Shown here: positions 1 through 5,969 of the stretch, piece by piece
How positions within the stretch are numbered: position 1 is the first letter of the stretch
Layout of the letters: each line of letters starts with the position of its first letter
NCBI GenBank assembly: GCA_018066165.1
Contig: JAGHRX010000082.1
Coordinates: forward strand, 1 to 8,084
Source: UBA1723 sp018066165
Lineage (GTDB): Bacteria; Bacteroidota; Bacteroidia; Bacteroidales; Paludibacteraceae
Direction: 5' to 3'
DNA: 8,084 nucleotides
The notes under the pieces: model-generated
What the model saw: the letters and a program-made list of their open reading frames with translations, nothing else
What the model was told of the DNA's origin: nothing
Databases searched by the model: none
Position numbers and translations under genes: made by a program

Positions 1-1
1 A

Positions 2-1894
2 ACATCGAAAGAAATTGAAGCGTTGCAGGCAAGCGGTTGCTCTGCTGACGATTGGAAAAATATATCTGTGGCAGACGGTTTCAATCCAGACTCTGTCAGC
101 AAAACATCATTCTCTGGCAAATGCCAAATCGGTTCATTTTCAGGAATTACTGAAATCAACGGTGTTCCTTTCAAAAGAGGAATCAACAATGCCCGCTTAC
201 ACAACTGTGTGGTTGGCAATGATGTGGTGATCGACGGAATTAGCCGATATATTTCCAATTATGAGATTGCCGACGGTGCAATATTAGTCGACAATAGTGA
301 AATCTACTGCAACGACTCAACAGCATTCGGTACGGATACTAAGATCGCAGTGCTTAATGAAAACGGTGGAAGATCAATTCCGTTGTCGCCAGCGTTGACA
401 GCACAACTTGCATACTTTGCTGTGATGTTCCGCGATTATAAAATCTTCACTGAGAGAATCTGCAAATACCTTGACGACAAATCTAAAGAATATCTTTCGC
501 GTCCTGCTGGATCTCCACGTGGATATATCGGCAAAGACTCAGTCGTAATGGGTTGCAAGAAGATTGCAAACGTATGGATTGGAGACAATGCCACAGTGAA
601 AGATTGTTCGTCACTTGAAAACGGAATCATCAAATCGTCGGCTTCTGACCCAGCCATCATCACAACTGATGTCTTGGCTCAAAATTTCATCCTTTGCAAC
701 GGAGCAAAGGTGATGGACGGGGCAATTATCAGAAATACATTCGTAGGCCAGAACACAGAAGTAGGTCTTACATTCTCTGCGACAGACACATTCTTCAGTG
801 CAAACTGTCAGGCTTTCCACGGTGAGTCGTGCTCTCTATTCGGTGGTCCTTTCACAGTGTCGCATCATAAGTCTACCCTACTCATCGGAGCAATGTTCAG
901 CTTCATGAATGCAGGTAGTGCAACAAACCAAAGTAACCACTACTACCGTCTTGGTCCAAACCACGAAGGAATTCTTCAGCGTGGAAGCAAGACAGCCAGC
1001 GGTTCATACGTGCTATGGCCAGCAGTGACTGGAGTCTTCACATTGGTAAAAGGAAAACACGGAGGCAATCTCGACACACGTAAACTGCCATTCTCATATT
1101 TGATTGAGCAGAATTCAGAGACATGGATCTATCCAGGCTCAAGCATGAAGTCGTGTGGAACAATGCGCGACATCAACAAGTGGAAGAAGCGCGACAAGAG
1201 AAAGACAATCGACGAGAACAGTGACATCATCAACTTCGACGTGATGAGTCCGTTTATCGTAGCAGAGGTGGCAGAAGGTTTTGAATTCTTGACTGAGAAG
1301 CAGCATCACCAGCGTCGTGCCGGCGTCAACTATCATAAGTATGGACGCGCGAAGATGCATTCAGTGGCAGTCGACGAAGGTGTTGACCTATACGCGATGT
1401 TCCTTTCTGTATTTGCGATCCGTTTAATCAAGTCTTGCGATTCAGCAAATTTGAAGAGTTTGTATGAAAAGGCAGCCAACTACGAGATTGACAAGTGGGC
1501 TGATATAGCAGGAGCATATTGCAGCAGAAAAAAACTATTCAACTTCATCGACAAAGTAGCGAACAGCAACGATTATAGCGACGTCATCACATCATTCTTA
1601 TCTGATTTGAAGAACGGATACGAAGAAGAGAAATTGATGTGGGGATTGAAATTCATCCTTGAGCAGAGATTCAACGGAGACATCGACGCTGCCGTTTCAG
1701 CAGAAGCAATCTCAGATATCATGAATGAAGGTGAGACAGCAGAAAACACACTTGCTAAGATGATCGCAACAGACAAAGAGAGAGAATTCTCTCAATTCAT
1801 GCAGGTAGGTTATGGTCTAGACGGTAATGATCAAATCGGAGATTTCAATGCCGTCCAGGATAAAGACAACGTAGCTGATATCCCTGTATTTTAA
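2..1894 (+). CDS. DUF4954 family protein (left-handed beta-helix type), 5' truncated by the window edge
   Basis: The frame is open from the first bases of the window (T-S-K-E-I-E-A-L-Q at nt 2-28), so the true start lies upstream; the TTG at 23 is internal. About 630 residues are visible, close to the family's length as I remember it, so only a short N-terminus is missing. The first half (to about nt 790) has hexapeptide-like periodicity (IGKDSVVMG, VWIGDNATVKDCSSL, FVGQNTEVG), which indicates a left-handed beta-helix as in sugar-nucleotide acyl- and nucleotidyltransferases. The family's most conserved block follows (nt 835-1200): GGPFTVSHHKSTLL with paired histidines at 863-868, then FSFMNAGS, NQSNHYYRLGP, SYVLWPA, LPFSYLIEQ and KWKKRDKRK. 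The C-terminal third looks alpha-helical. Function is not established; the fold and the aminotransferase 76 nt downstream suggest nucleotide-sugar or glycan metabolism (inference). The family call comes from recognising this block. Confidence 0.88.
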   Translation, partial: TSKEIEALQASGCSADDWKNISVADGFNPDSVSKTSFSGKCQIGSFSGITEINGVPFKRGINNARLHNCVVGNDVVIDGISRYISNYEIADGAILVDNSEIYCNDSTAFGTDTKIAVLNENGGRSIPLSPALTAQLAYFAVMFRDYKIFTERICKYLDDKSKEYLSRPAGSPRGYIGKDSVVMGCKKIANVWIGDNATVKDCSSLENGIIKSSASDPAIITTDVLAQNFILCNGAKVMDGAIIRNTFVGQNTEVGLTFSATDTFFSANCQAFHGESCSLFGGPFTVSHHKSTLLIGAMFSFMNAGSATNQSNHYYRLGPNHEGILQRGSKTASGSYVLWPAVTGVFTLVKGKHGGNLDTRKLPFSYLIEQNSETWIYPGSSMKSCGTMRDINKWKKRDKRKTIDENSDIINFDVMSPFIVAEVAEGFEFLTEKQHHQRRAGVNYHKYGRAKMHSVAVDEGVDLYAMFLSVFAIRLIKSCDSANLKSLYEKAANYEIDKWADIAGAYCSRKKLFNFIDKVANSNDYSDVITSFLSDLKNGYEEEKLMWGLKFILEQRFNGDIDAAVSAEAISDIMNEGETAENTLAKMIATDKEREFSQFMQVGYGLDGNDQIGDFNAVQDKDNVADIPVF

Positions 1895-1957
1895 TTAGAA
1901 TTTTTAATTGTAGGGGCAGGTTTTATGCCTGCCCTTGAAGGTTTTGAACCTACCCGC
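1892..1957. repeat. Intergenic repeat: degenerate heptamers plus a GC-rich double hairpin
   Basis: The stop codon TAA at 1892 starts a weak heptamer run (TAATTAG, a 6-nt unit, TAATTGT at 1905-1911). A GC-rich element follows: AGGGGCAGG (1912-1920) pairs with CCTGCCCTT (1928-1936), one pair being G-T, and AGGTT (1939-1943) pairs with AACCT (1947-1951). The first arm can also pair with the last (AGGTT and GGG with AACCT and CCC, ending near 1955), so alternative folds exist. No T-run follows, so this is not a clear intrinsic terminator. It lies between two probably co-transcribed genes and resembles short palindromic elements scattered between genes in bacteria. Copy number cannot be judged here. 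Confidence 0.6.
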
Positions 1958-1970
1958 TTAATATAAAACC

Positions 1971-3101
1971 ATGCAGAAAATAGTAGAGATGTGCGATTTG
2001 AAGCGTCAGACTGCCAAAATACGCAGTGAAATCGACGCATCAATCAACGAGTCAATCGAATCTACAGCATTCATCAAAGGAGCCAAAGTGGCTGAGTTTG
2101 AGAAGAATGCAGCAGCATATATTGGCACAAAGCATTGTATATCAGTAGGCAATGGCACAGATGCTCTTTATATAGCACTAATGATGCTCAACCTTGCCCC
2201 TGGAAGTGAAGTGATAACTCCAAGCTTCACATTCGTAGCCACAGCTGAAGCCATCTTACGTGCTGGATTGAAACCAGTCTTCGTTGACGTTTCAGATTCA
2301 TCATTCAATATAGAAGCCGACACGTTTGAAGCCGCAATCACACCAGAGACAAAAGCCGCTATCATCGTTCATCTATTCGGACAGAGTGCGGAGATGGATT
2401 CGATAATGAAAGTTGCGAAAAGACATTCCGTCGACATCATCGAAGATTTCTGTCAATCGTTTGGAGCGGCATGCGACGTCGACGGCAAGATGAAAAAAGC
2501 AGGATCAATCGGCAAAATCGGATGCACATCATTCTTCCCATCTAAAAATTTAGGATGTTTTGGCGACGGTGGAGCCATCTTCACCGACGACGACACTATC
2601 GCAGACAATGCACGCGCGTTTGCCAACCACGGAATGAGAGTGAAGTACACATACGACAGCGTAGGAGTAAACTCACGTCTTGACGCAATGCAAGCAGGAA
2701 TCTTGAATGTCAAGATGAAATATGTGGATTCATATTTGGAAGCAAGACGAAAAGCGGCGTCGACATATAGAAAAATGCTTTCTGAAGTCGACGGAATAAT
2801 CGTTCCATCTGAAAAAGATGGCTGTCTGCACACATATAATCAGTTCACTATCAGAGTGAAAGATGGCAAACGAGATGAATTAAAGGCATATTTGGAGGAG
2901 AATGGTATTCCATCCATGATCTATTATCCCTACCCTATCCATCAACAGAAAGCATATCTCAAATCTCCACACCGCATAGCAGGCAATCTTTGCAATACAG
3001 AGAAACTCTGCAAAGAGGTGTTGAGTTTGCCAATGCACACTGAATTAGAAGATGGAATCATAGAGACAATCGCGTCGAAGATAAAGAGATTCTTTGAATA
3101 A
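1971..3101 (+). CDS. DegT/DnrJ/EryC1/StrS family PLP-dependent aminotransferase
   Basis: A complete 376-residue protein, the usual length for this family of sugar aminotransferases, which transfer an amino group (typically from glutamate) to a keto-sugar bound to a nucleotide. Visible motifs in order: MCDLKRQTAKI (7-17) as in the usual N-terminal 'DL..q' start, GNGTDAL at 60-66 (phosphate-binding loop), TPSFTFVAT at 83-91, EDFCQSFGA at 158-166 (Asp159 for the pyridine nitrogen), FFPSKNLGCFGDGGA at 188-202 with Lys192 as the expected Schiff-base lysine, and GVNSRLDAMQAGIL at 232-245. The family usually has an alanine-rich 'EDaAQa.GA' where this protein has EDFCQSFGA. The ATG at 1971 is preceded by an A-rich leader and no Shine-Dalgarno; the ATG at 1989 is a possible alternative. 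The keto-sugar substrate cannot be told from sequence. The 76-nt gap to the DUF4954 gene has no clear terminator, so an operon is likely. Confidence 0.92.
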   Translation: MQKIVEMCDLKRQTAKIRSEIDASINESIESTAFIKGAKVAEFEKNAAAYIGTKHCISVGNGTDALYIALMMLNLAPGSEVITPSFTFVATAEAILRAGLKPVFVDVSDSSFNIEADTFEAAITPETKAAIIVHLFGQSAEMDSIMKVAKRHSVDIIEDFCQSFGAACDVDGKMKKAGSIGKIGCTSFFPSKNLGCFGDGGAIFTDDDTIADNARAFANHGMRVKYTYDSVGVNSRLDAMQAGILNVKMKYVDSYLEARRKAASTYRKMLSEVDGIIVPSEKDGCLHTYNQFTIRVKDGKRDELKAYLEENGIPSMIYYPYPIHQQKAYLKSPHRIAGNLCNTEKLCKEVLSLPMHTELEDGIIETIASKIKRFFE

Positions 3102-3133
3102 TTCATAATGCATAATTCATAATTCTTAATTGT
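3099..3133. repeat. Five tandem heptamers TAATNCN starting in the stop codon
   Basis: Five consecutive 7-nt units run from 3099 to 3133: TAATTCA, TAATGCA, TAATTCA, TAATTCT and finally TAATTGT, followed by C. The TAA of the first unit is the stop codon of the aminotransferase gene. The groES gene ends the same way at 3675. Confidence 0.85.
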
Positions 3134-3134
3134 C

Positions 3135-3217
3135 GGGGCTAGTCAACAAAGCCCCCTATCCCCCTAAAGGGGGAAACCGTACATGTCACAAAGTCCCCTT
3201 TAGGGGATTTAGGGGCT
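3135..3217. repeat. GC-rich imperfect inverted repeat (palindromic intergenic element)
   Basis: The left arm (3150-3174, starting AGCCCCCTATCCCCC) is an imperfect reverse complement of the right arm (3192-3217, ending GGGATTTAGGGGCT), with a 17-nt loop. Each arm holds its own small palindrome (CCCCCTAAAGGGGG at 3160-3173, CCCCTTTAGGGG at 3195-3206). GGGGCT at 3135-3140 can also pair with AGCCCC at 3150-3155. The element directly follows the heptamer array. It could stop or stabilise the upstream transcript, but there is no T-run, so I call it a repeat rather than a terminator. Confidence 0.65.
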
Positions 3218-3404
3218 AATCTTCGCCTTATCGCCAACCATTGTCTGAGAGGACAACCATTCCACGACAGACAACATGACATTTTGACACACAAAAGAAT
3301 CCCCAATCCTTTACATTATGCCAAACATGCAGACTTCACAAGTTGGCACAACTTTTGATTTATGTATAGCAGAAAAAGAAAATAAACTTAAAGTTATATA
3401 AATC
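3218..3404 (+). promoter_or_regulatory. groES upstream region, promoter not clearly identified
   Basis: This gene-free stretch must hold the groESL promoter unless transcription reads through from upstream. No CIRCE operator (TTAGCACTC, 9 nt, GAGTGCTAA) is present, so HrcA control is not supported. A 7-bp dyad, TTGTCTG (3241-3247) and CAGACAA (3268-3274), spans 20 nt, and GACAAC occurs twice (3252 and 3271). AACTTTTG at 3350-3357 is one base from the Bacteroidetes -7 element TANNTTTG but has no TTTG at the right distance upstream. The leader before the ATG is A-rich. Confidence 0.35.
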
Positions 3405-3677
3405 ATGAACATTAAGCCATTAGCAGACAGAGTGCTTGTTAAGCCTGTCGCAGCAGAAGAGAAGACAGCGTTAGGAATCATCATTCCAGACACTGCAAAA
3501 GAGAAACCATTGAAGGGTGAGGTTCTAGCTATCGGTAACGGTACTAAGGACGAGGAGATGGTAGTGAAGGTTGGCGACACTGTTCTATACGGAAAGTATG
3601 CTGGCACTGAGCTTGAACTTGACGGTGAGAAGTATTTGATCATGCGTCAGAGCGACATCTTGGCAATCATTGGATAA
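3405..3677 (+). CDS. groES: Co-chaperonin GroES (Hsp10)
   Basis: A complete 90-residue protein, slightly shorter than the 97 residues of E. coli GroES. GroES forms the heptameric lid of the GroEL folding chamber in the cytoplasm. It begins with the typical NIKPLADRVLVKPV (2-15). The mobile loop follows, with the hydrophobic GIIIP segment that docks on the GroEL apical domain. The conserved core GEVLAIGNG, KVGDTVLYGKYAG and the C-terminal MRQSDILAIIG complete the fold. The ATG is preceded by TATATAAATC and no Shine-Dalgarno. It is the first gene of the groES-groEL pair, with 104 nt before groEL and no terminator between them. Confidence 0.97.
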   Translation: MNIKPLADRVLVKPVAAEEKTALGIIIPDTAKEKPLKGEVLAIGNGTKDEEMVVKVGDTVLYGKYAGTELELDGEKYLIMRQSDILAIIG

Positions 3678-3709
3678 TGCATAATTCGTAATGCATAATT
3701 CATAATTGT
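3675..3709. repeat. Five tandem heptamers TAATNCN starting in the groES stop codon
   Basis: Five 7-nt units run from 3675 to 3709: TAATGCA, TAATTCG, TAATGCA, TAATTCA and TAATTGT, followed by C. As after the aminotransferase gene, the first TAA is the stop codon and the last unit is TAATTGT. Here the array leads into CAACAAAAAG rather than a GC-rich palindrome. Between the array and groEL there is only a small dyad, TAGAC (3746-3750) and GTCTA (3757-3761). The array lies inside the probable groES-groEL transcript. Confidence 0.85.
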
Positions 3710-3781
3710 CAACAAAAAGAATCAACAGAATATAATACAACAGTTTAGACTACGACGTCTATACAAAAAAGTATAAAAATC

Positions 3782-5419
3782 ATGGCAAAAGAGATTAAAT
3801 TCGACATAGAGGCTCGCGACCTTTTGAAGAAGGGTGTGGACGAGTTGGCAAACGCAGTTAAGGTGACTCTTGGACCTAAGGGCCGCAACGTCATCATCGA
3901 GAAGAAGTTCGGTGCTCCACACATCACTAAGGATGGTGTGAGCGTGGCAAAGGAAATCGAGCTTTCTGATCCATACCAGAACATGGGTGCACAGATCGTT
4001 AAGGAGGTTGCTTCTAAGACTAATGATAAGGCTGGCGACGGTACAACTACAGCTACAGTTCTTGCTCAGTCTATCATCACTGTAGGTTTGAAGAACGTGG
4101 CTGCTGGAGCTAATCCAATGGATTTGAAGCGTGGTATCGACAAGGCAGTTGCTAAGGTTGTCGACAGCATCAAGGCTCAGGCTAAGGAGGTTGGCGACGA
4201 CAATCAGAAGATCGAGCAGGTAGCGACTATCTCAGCCAACAACGATCACGAGATCGGTAAGCTTATCGCAAGCGCTATGGCGAAGGTAAAAAAAGAGGGT
4301 GTCATCACAGTTGAAGAGGCAAAGGGCACTGACACTACAGTTGATGTAGTTGAGGGTATGCAGTTCGACAGAGGTTACCTTTCTCCATACTTCGTTACAA
4401 ACACAGAGAAGATGGAGTGTGAGATGGAGAACCCATTCGTTCTTATCCACGACAAGAAGATTTCTAACCTAAAGGATATCCTTCCATTGCTTGAGGCATC
4501 TGTTCAGGCTGGACGTCCTCTATTGGTTATCGCAGAGGATATCGACGGTGAGGCATTGACAACATTGGTTGTTAACCGTCTACGCGGATCTTTGAAGATC
4601 TGTGCTGTCAAGGCACCAGGATTCGGAGATCGTCGTAAGGAGATGCTTCAGGATATAGCAGTTTTGACAGGCGGTACAGTTGTTTCAGAGGAGCAGGGAA
4701 TCCAGCTTGCATCTGCTACAATCGATATGCTTGGTAAGGCTGAGAAAATCACTGTAAACAAGGACAACACAACTATCGTCAACGGAGCTGGTTCTAAGGA
4801 GGCTATCGCTCAGAGAGTCGCTCAGATCAAGGCACAGATCGACGCTACAAAGTCAGACTACGACCGTGAGAAACTTCAGGAGCGTTTGGCTAAGTTGGCA
4901 GGTGGAGTTGCAGTGCTTTACGTAGGTGCTCCATCAGAGGTTGAGATGAAGGAGAAGAAGGATCGTGTAGACGACGCTCTTTCAGCAACACGTGCAGCTG
5001 TAGAGGAAGGAATCGTTCCTGGTGGTGGTGTAGCGCTTATCCGTGCTATCGAGTCGCTTGACGGTGTCTCTGGAGAGAACGACGACGAGACAACAGGTAT
5101 CGAGATCGTTAAGCGTGCAATCGAGGAGCCACTTCGTCAGATTGTAGCAAACGCCGGTAAGGAAGGTGCTGTTATTGTACAGAAGGTAAGAGAAGGCAAG
5201 GGAGACTTCGGTTACAATGCCCGCACAGATAAGTTTGAGAACTTCTTCGAGGCAGGTGTTATCGACCCAGCTAAGGTTACTCGCGTCGCATTAGAAAATG
5301 CAGCGTCGATCGCAGGTATGCTTCTTACAACTGAGTGCGTTATCTCAGAGAAGAAAGAGGCAGCTCCAGCAGCGGCTCCTGTAGCTCCAGGAATGGGCGG
5401 CATGGGTGGCATGATGTAA
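3782..5419 (+). CDS. groEL: Chaperonin GroEL (Hsp60)
   Basis: A complete 545-residue protein (E. coli: 548). It forms the tetradecameric ATP-driven folding chamber that works with GroES. ATP-site motifs are present: TLGPKGRNV at 29-37, DGVSVAKEIE at 51-60 and GDGTTTATVLAQ at 85-96. The second equatorial segment carries VDDALSATRAAVEEGIVPGG, which includes the family signature and the catalytic aspartate. The apical domain is intact (FDRGYLSPYF; APGFGDRRKEML). The C-terminus is the flexible Gly-Met tail GMGGMGGMM after an Ala/Pro-rich stretch. The ATG is preceded by GTATAAAAATC, similar to the groES leader, with no Shine-Dalgarno. It appears to be the housekeeping copy, with no missing residues that I can see. 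Confidence 0.98.
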   Translation: MAKEIKFDIEARDLLKKGVDELANAVKVTLGPKGRNVIIEKKFGAPHITKDGVSVAKEIELSDPYQNMGAQIVKEVASKTNDKAGDGTTTATVLAQSIITVGLKNVAAGANPMDLKRGIDKAVAKVVDSIKAQAKEVGDDNQKIEQVATISANNDHEIGKLIASAMAKVKKEGVITVEEAKGTDTTVDVVEGMQFDRGYLSPYFVTNTEKMECEMENPFVLIHDKKISNLKDILPLLEASVQAGRPLLVIAEDIDGEALTTLVVNRLRGSLKICAVKAPGFGDRRKEMLQDIAVLTGGTVVSEEQGIQLASATIDMLGKAEKITVNKDNTTIVNGAGSKEAIAQRVAQIKAQIDATKSDYDREKLQERLAKLAGGVAVLYVGAPSEVEMKEKKDRVDDALSATRAAVEEGIVPGGGVALIRAIESLDGVSGENDDETTGIEIVKRAIEEPLRQIVANAGKEGAVIVQKVREGKGDFGYNARTDKFENFFEAGVIDPAKVTRVALENAASIAGMLLTTECVISEKKEAAPAAAPVAPGMGGMGGMM

Positions 5420-5422
5420 TAA

Positions 5423-5457
5423 ATGCTAAATGATGAATGCGGTATGCTGAATTAGCA
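5423..5457. repeat. Degenerate heptamer array after groEL
   Basis: Five 7-nt units start 4 nt after the groEL stop: ATGCTAA, ATGATGA, ATGCGGT, ATGCTGA and ATTAGCA. The period of seven matches the arrays after the aminotransferase and groES genes, but the unit differs and is more degenerate. It could be a diverged relative or an independent array. Confidence 0.5.
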
Positions 5458-5479
5458 AACGCATAAACTCATAAAACAC

Positions 5480-5518
5480 AAGCGGTCGGGACTTACGTTC
5501 CGACCGCTTTGTTGTTAT
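5480..5518 (+). terminator. Rho-independent terminator of groESL
   Basis: AAGCGGTCGG (5480-5489) pairs perfectly with CCGACCGCTT (5500-5509). The stem extends through a G-T pair and two more pairs (GAC with GTT) to about 13 bp with a TTAC loop. A T-rich tail (TTTGTTGTTATT) follows. It lies 61 nt after the groEL stop codon. Confidence 0.9.
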
Positions 5519-5564
5519 TAAATCACACTGACTTTTGTTATAATTAACTGGAGAGTATATAGCA

Positions 5565-5684
5565 GTTGACAAAAATGAGGATTGTTTAATGGTCAATGTC
5601 TGATTTTGGGGTCCTAACCCACCCAGCATCGTGAGCTCGGAGAGCTAGCGTATAAAGAAAAAACGTGTGTTGGATAACTCGTAT
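5565..5684 (+). repeat. Structured inverted-repeat unit, copy A
   Basis: This 120-bp non-coding unit matches copy B (7376-7482) on the opposite strand. Its outer 22 bp (5565-5586, beginning GTTGACAAAAAT) are identical to B at 7461-7482. Its inner 34 bp (5651-5684, containing GTGTTGGA and AACTCGTAT) match B at 7376-7409 in 32 of 34 positions. The middle is diverged but structured: TCC and AACCCAC (5612-5622) pair with GTGTGTTGGA (5665-5674) with one bulge and one mismatch, and AGCTC-GGA-GAGCT (5634-5646) forms an inner hairpin. No transposase is nearby. It may be a mobile-element end, a MITE-like unit or a recombination site. Confidence 0.8.
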
Positions 5685-5699
5685 TAATCACCATAGTTT

Positions 5700-5730
5700 T
5701 TTGTCAATATAAATAATTATAATATTTTTG
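5700..5730 (+). promoter_or_regulatory. Bacteroidetes housekeeping promoter (TTTG, 19 nt, TATTTTTG)
   Basis: TTTG at 5700-5703 and TATTTTTG at 5723-5730 match the Bacteroides primary-sigma consensus (TTTG at -33, TANNTTTG at -7) perfectly and with exactly 19 nt between them. Transcription should start a few bases after 5730, near 5735-5740. That places the hairpin TTCTTTGG/CCAAAGAA (5736-5759) at the 5' end of the RNA and the rod-shaped RNA downstream. The promoter begins 16 nt inside copy A of the inverted repeat. Confidence 0.75.
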
Positions 5731-5785
5731 CAACGTTCTTTGGGGAGAAATCCAAAGAAATTAAAAGGCATTTTTTGCATTGAGT

Positions 5786-5969
5786 CCTATTCTATAAAAT
5801 TCGCCAAATTTTAAAACAACGGACAACGAAGCAGAAAAATGTCCTATGTTCGTTTGCTTATGAAAGCCAAACTAAGTGTTTGTGCATCATATTCAAATTG
5901 GGCATGGGATGTTGTTTTCTATTCTATGTTCAGTTGTTTGAGGTGTTTGGCGATACCTATAGAATATGG
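5786..5969 (+). ncRNA. Candidate rod-shaped non-coding RNA, 6S-RNA-like architecture
   Basis: The 184 nt fold by eye into one long unbranched hairpin. Paired segments from outside in: 5786-5796 with 5958-5969 (one bulged T); TCGCCAAA 5801-5808 with TTTGGCGA 5946-5953; AAACAAC 5814-5820 with GTTGTTT 5933-5939. Then comes a symmetric 12 x 12 nt unpaired bubble (5821-5832 and 5921-5932), followed by AGAAAA 5833-5838 with TTTTCT 5915-5920, TCCTATG 5842-5848 with CATGGGA 5903-5909 (one G-T), and CAAAC 5868-5872 with GTTTG 5878-5882 around a TAAGT loop at the exact midpoint. Closing stem, central bubble, terminal stem and a length near 184 nt are the hallmarks of 6S RNA, which binds the housekeeping RNA polymerase. 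A perfect promoter lies upstream and a terminator immediately downstream, so the primary transcript would be about 5737-6003. The 6S identity is inferred from shape only; a cis-acting leader of the next gene is the main alternative. Confidence 0.6.

Noticed and set aside
3344..3359. Sigma-54-like sequence TGGCACAACTTTTGAT upstream of groES
   Set aside because: The -24 half fits well, but the essential C of the -12 GC is an A, and there is no enhancer-binding protein gene or site to support it. Probably chance.
3311..3643. A 110-codon minus-strand open frame opposite groES
   Set aside because: It is a low-complexity Ser/Phe-rich antisense shadow of the clear groES gene and its leader.
3746..3761. 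Small dyad TAGAC/GTCTA before groEL
   Set aside because: Only 5 bp with a 6-nt loop and no T-run; too short to call an operator or an internal terminator.
5612..5675. Resemblance of repeat copy A to an integron attC site (GTTGGAT core with a folded hairpin)
   Set aside because: The left core TCCTAAC does not fit RYYYAAC, the two copies are inverted rather than in direct orientation, and there is no integron integrase in the window.
5736..5759. Hairpin TTCTTTGG/CCAAAGAA considered as a terminator
   Set aside because: It has a weak AT-rich stem and no T-run on the plus strand, and lies just after the promoter; more likely the 5' hairpin of the candidate RNA.
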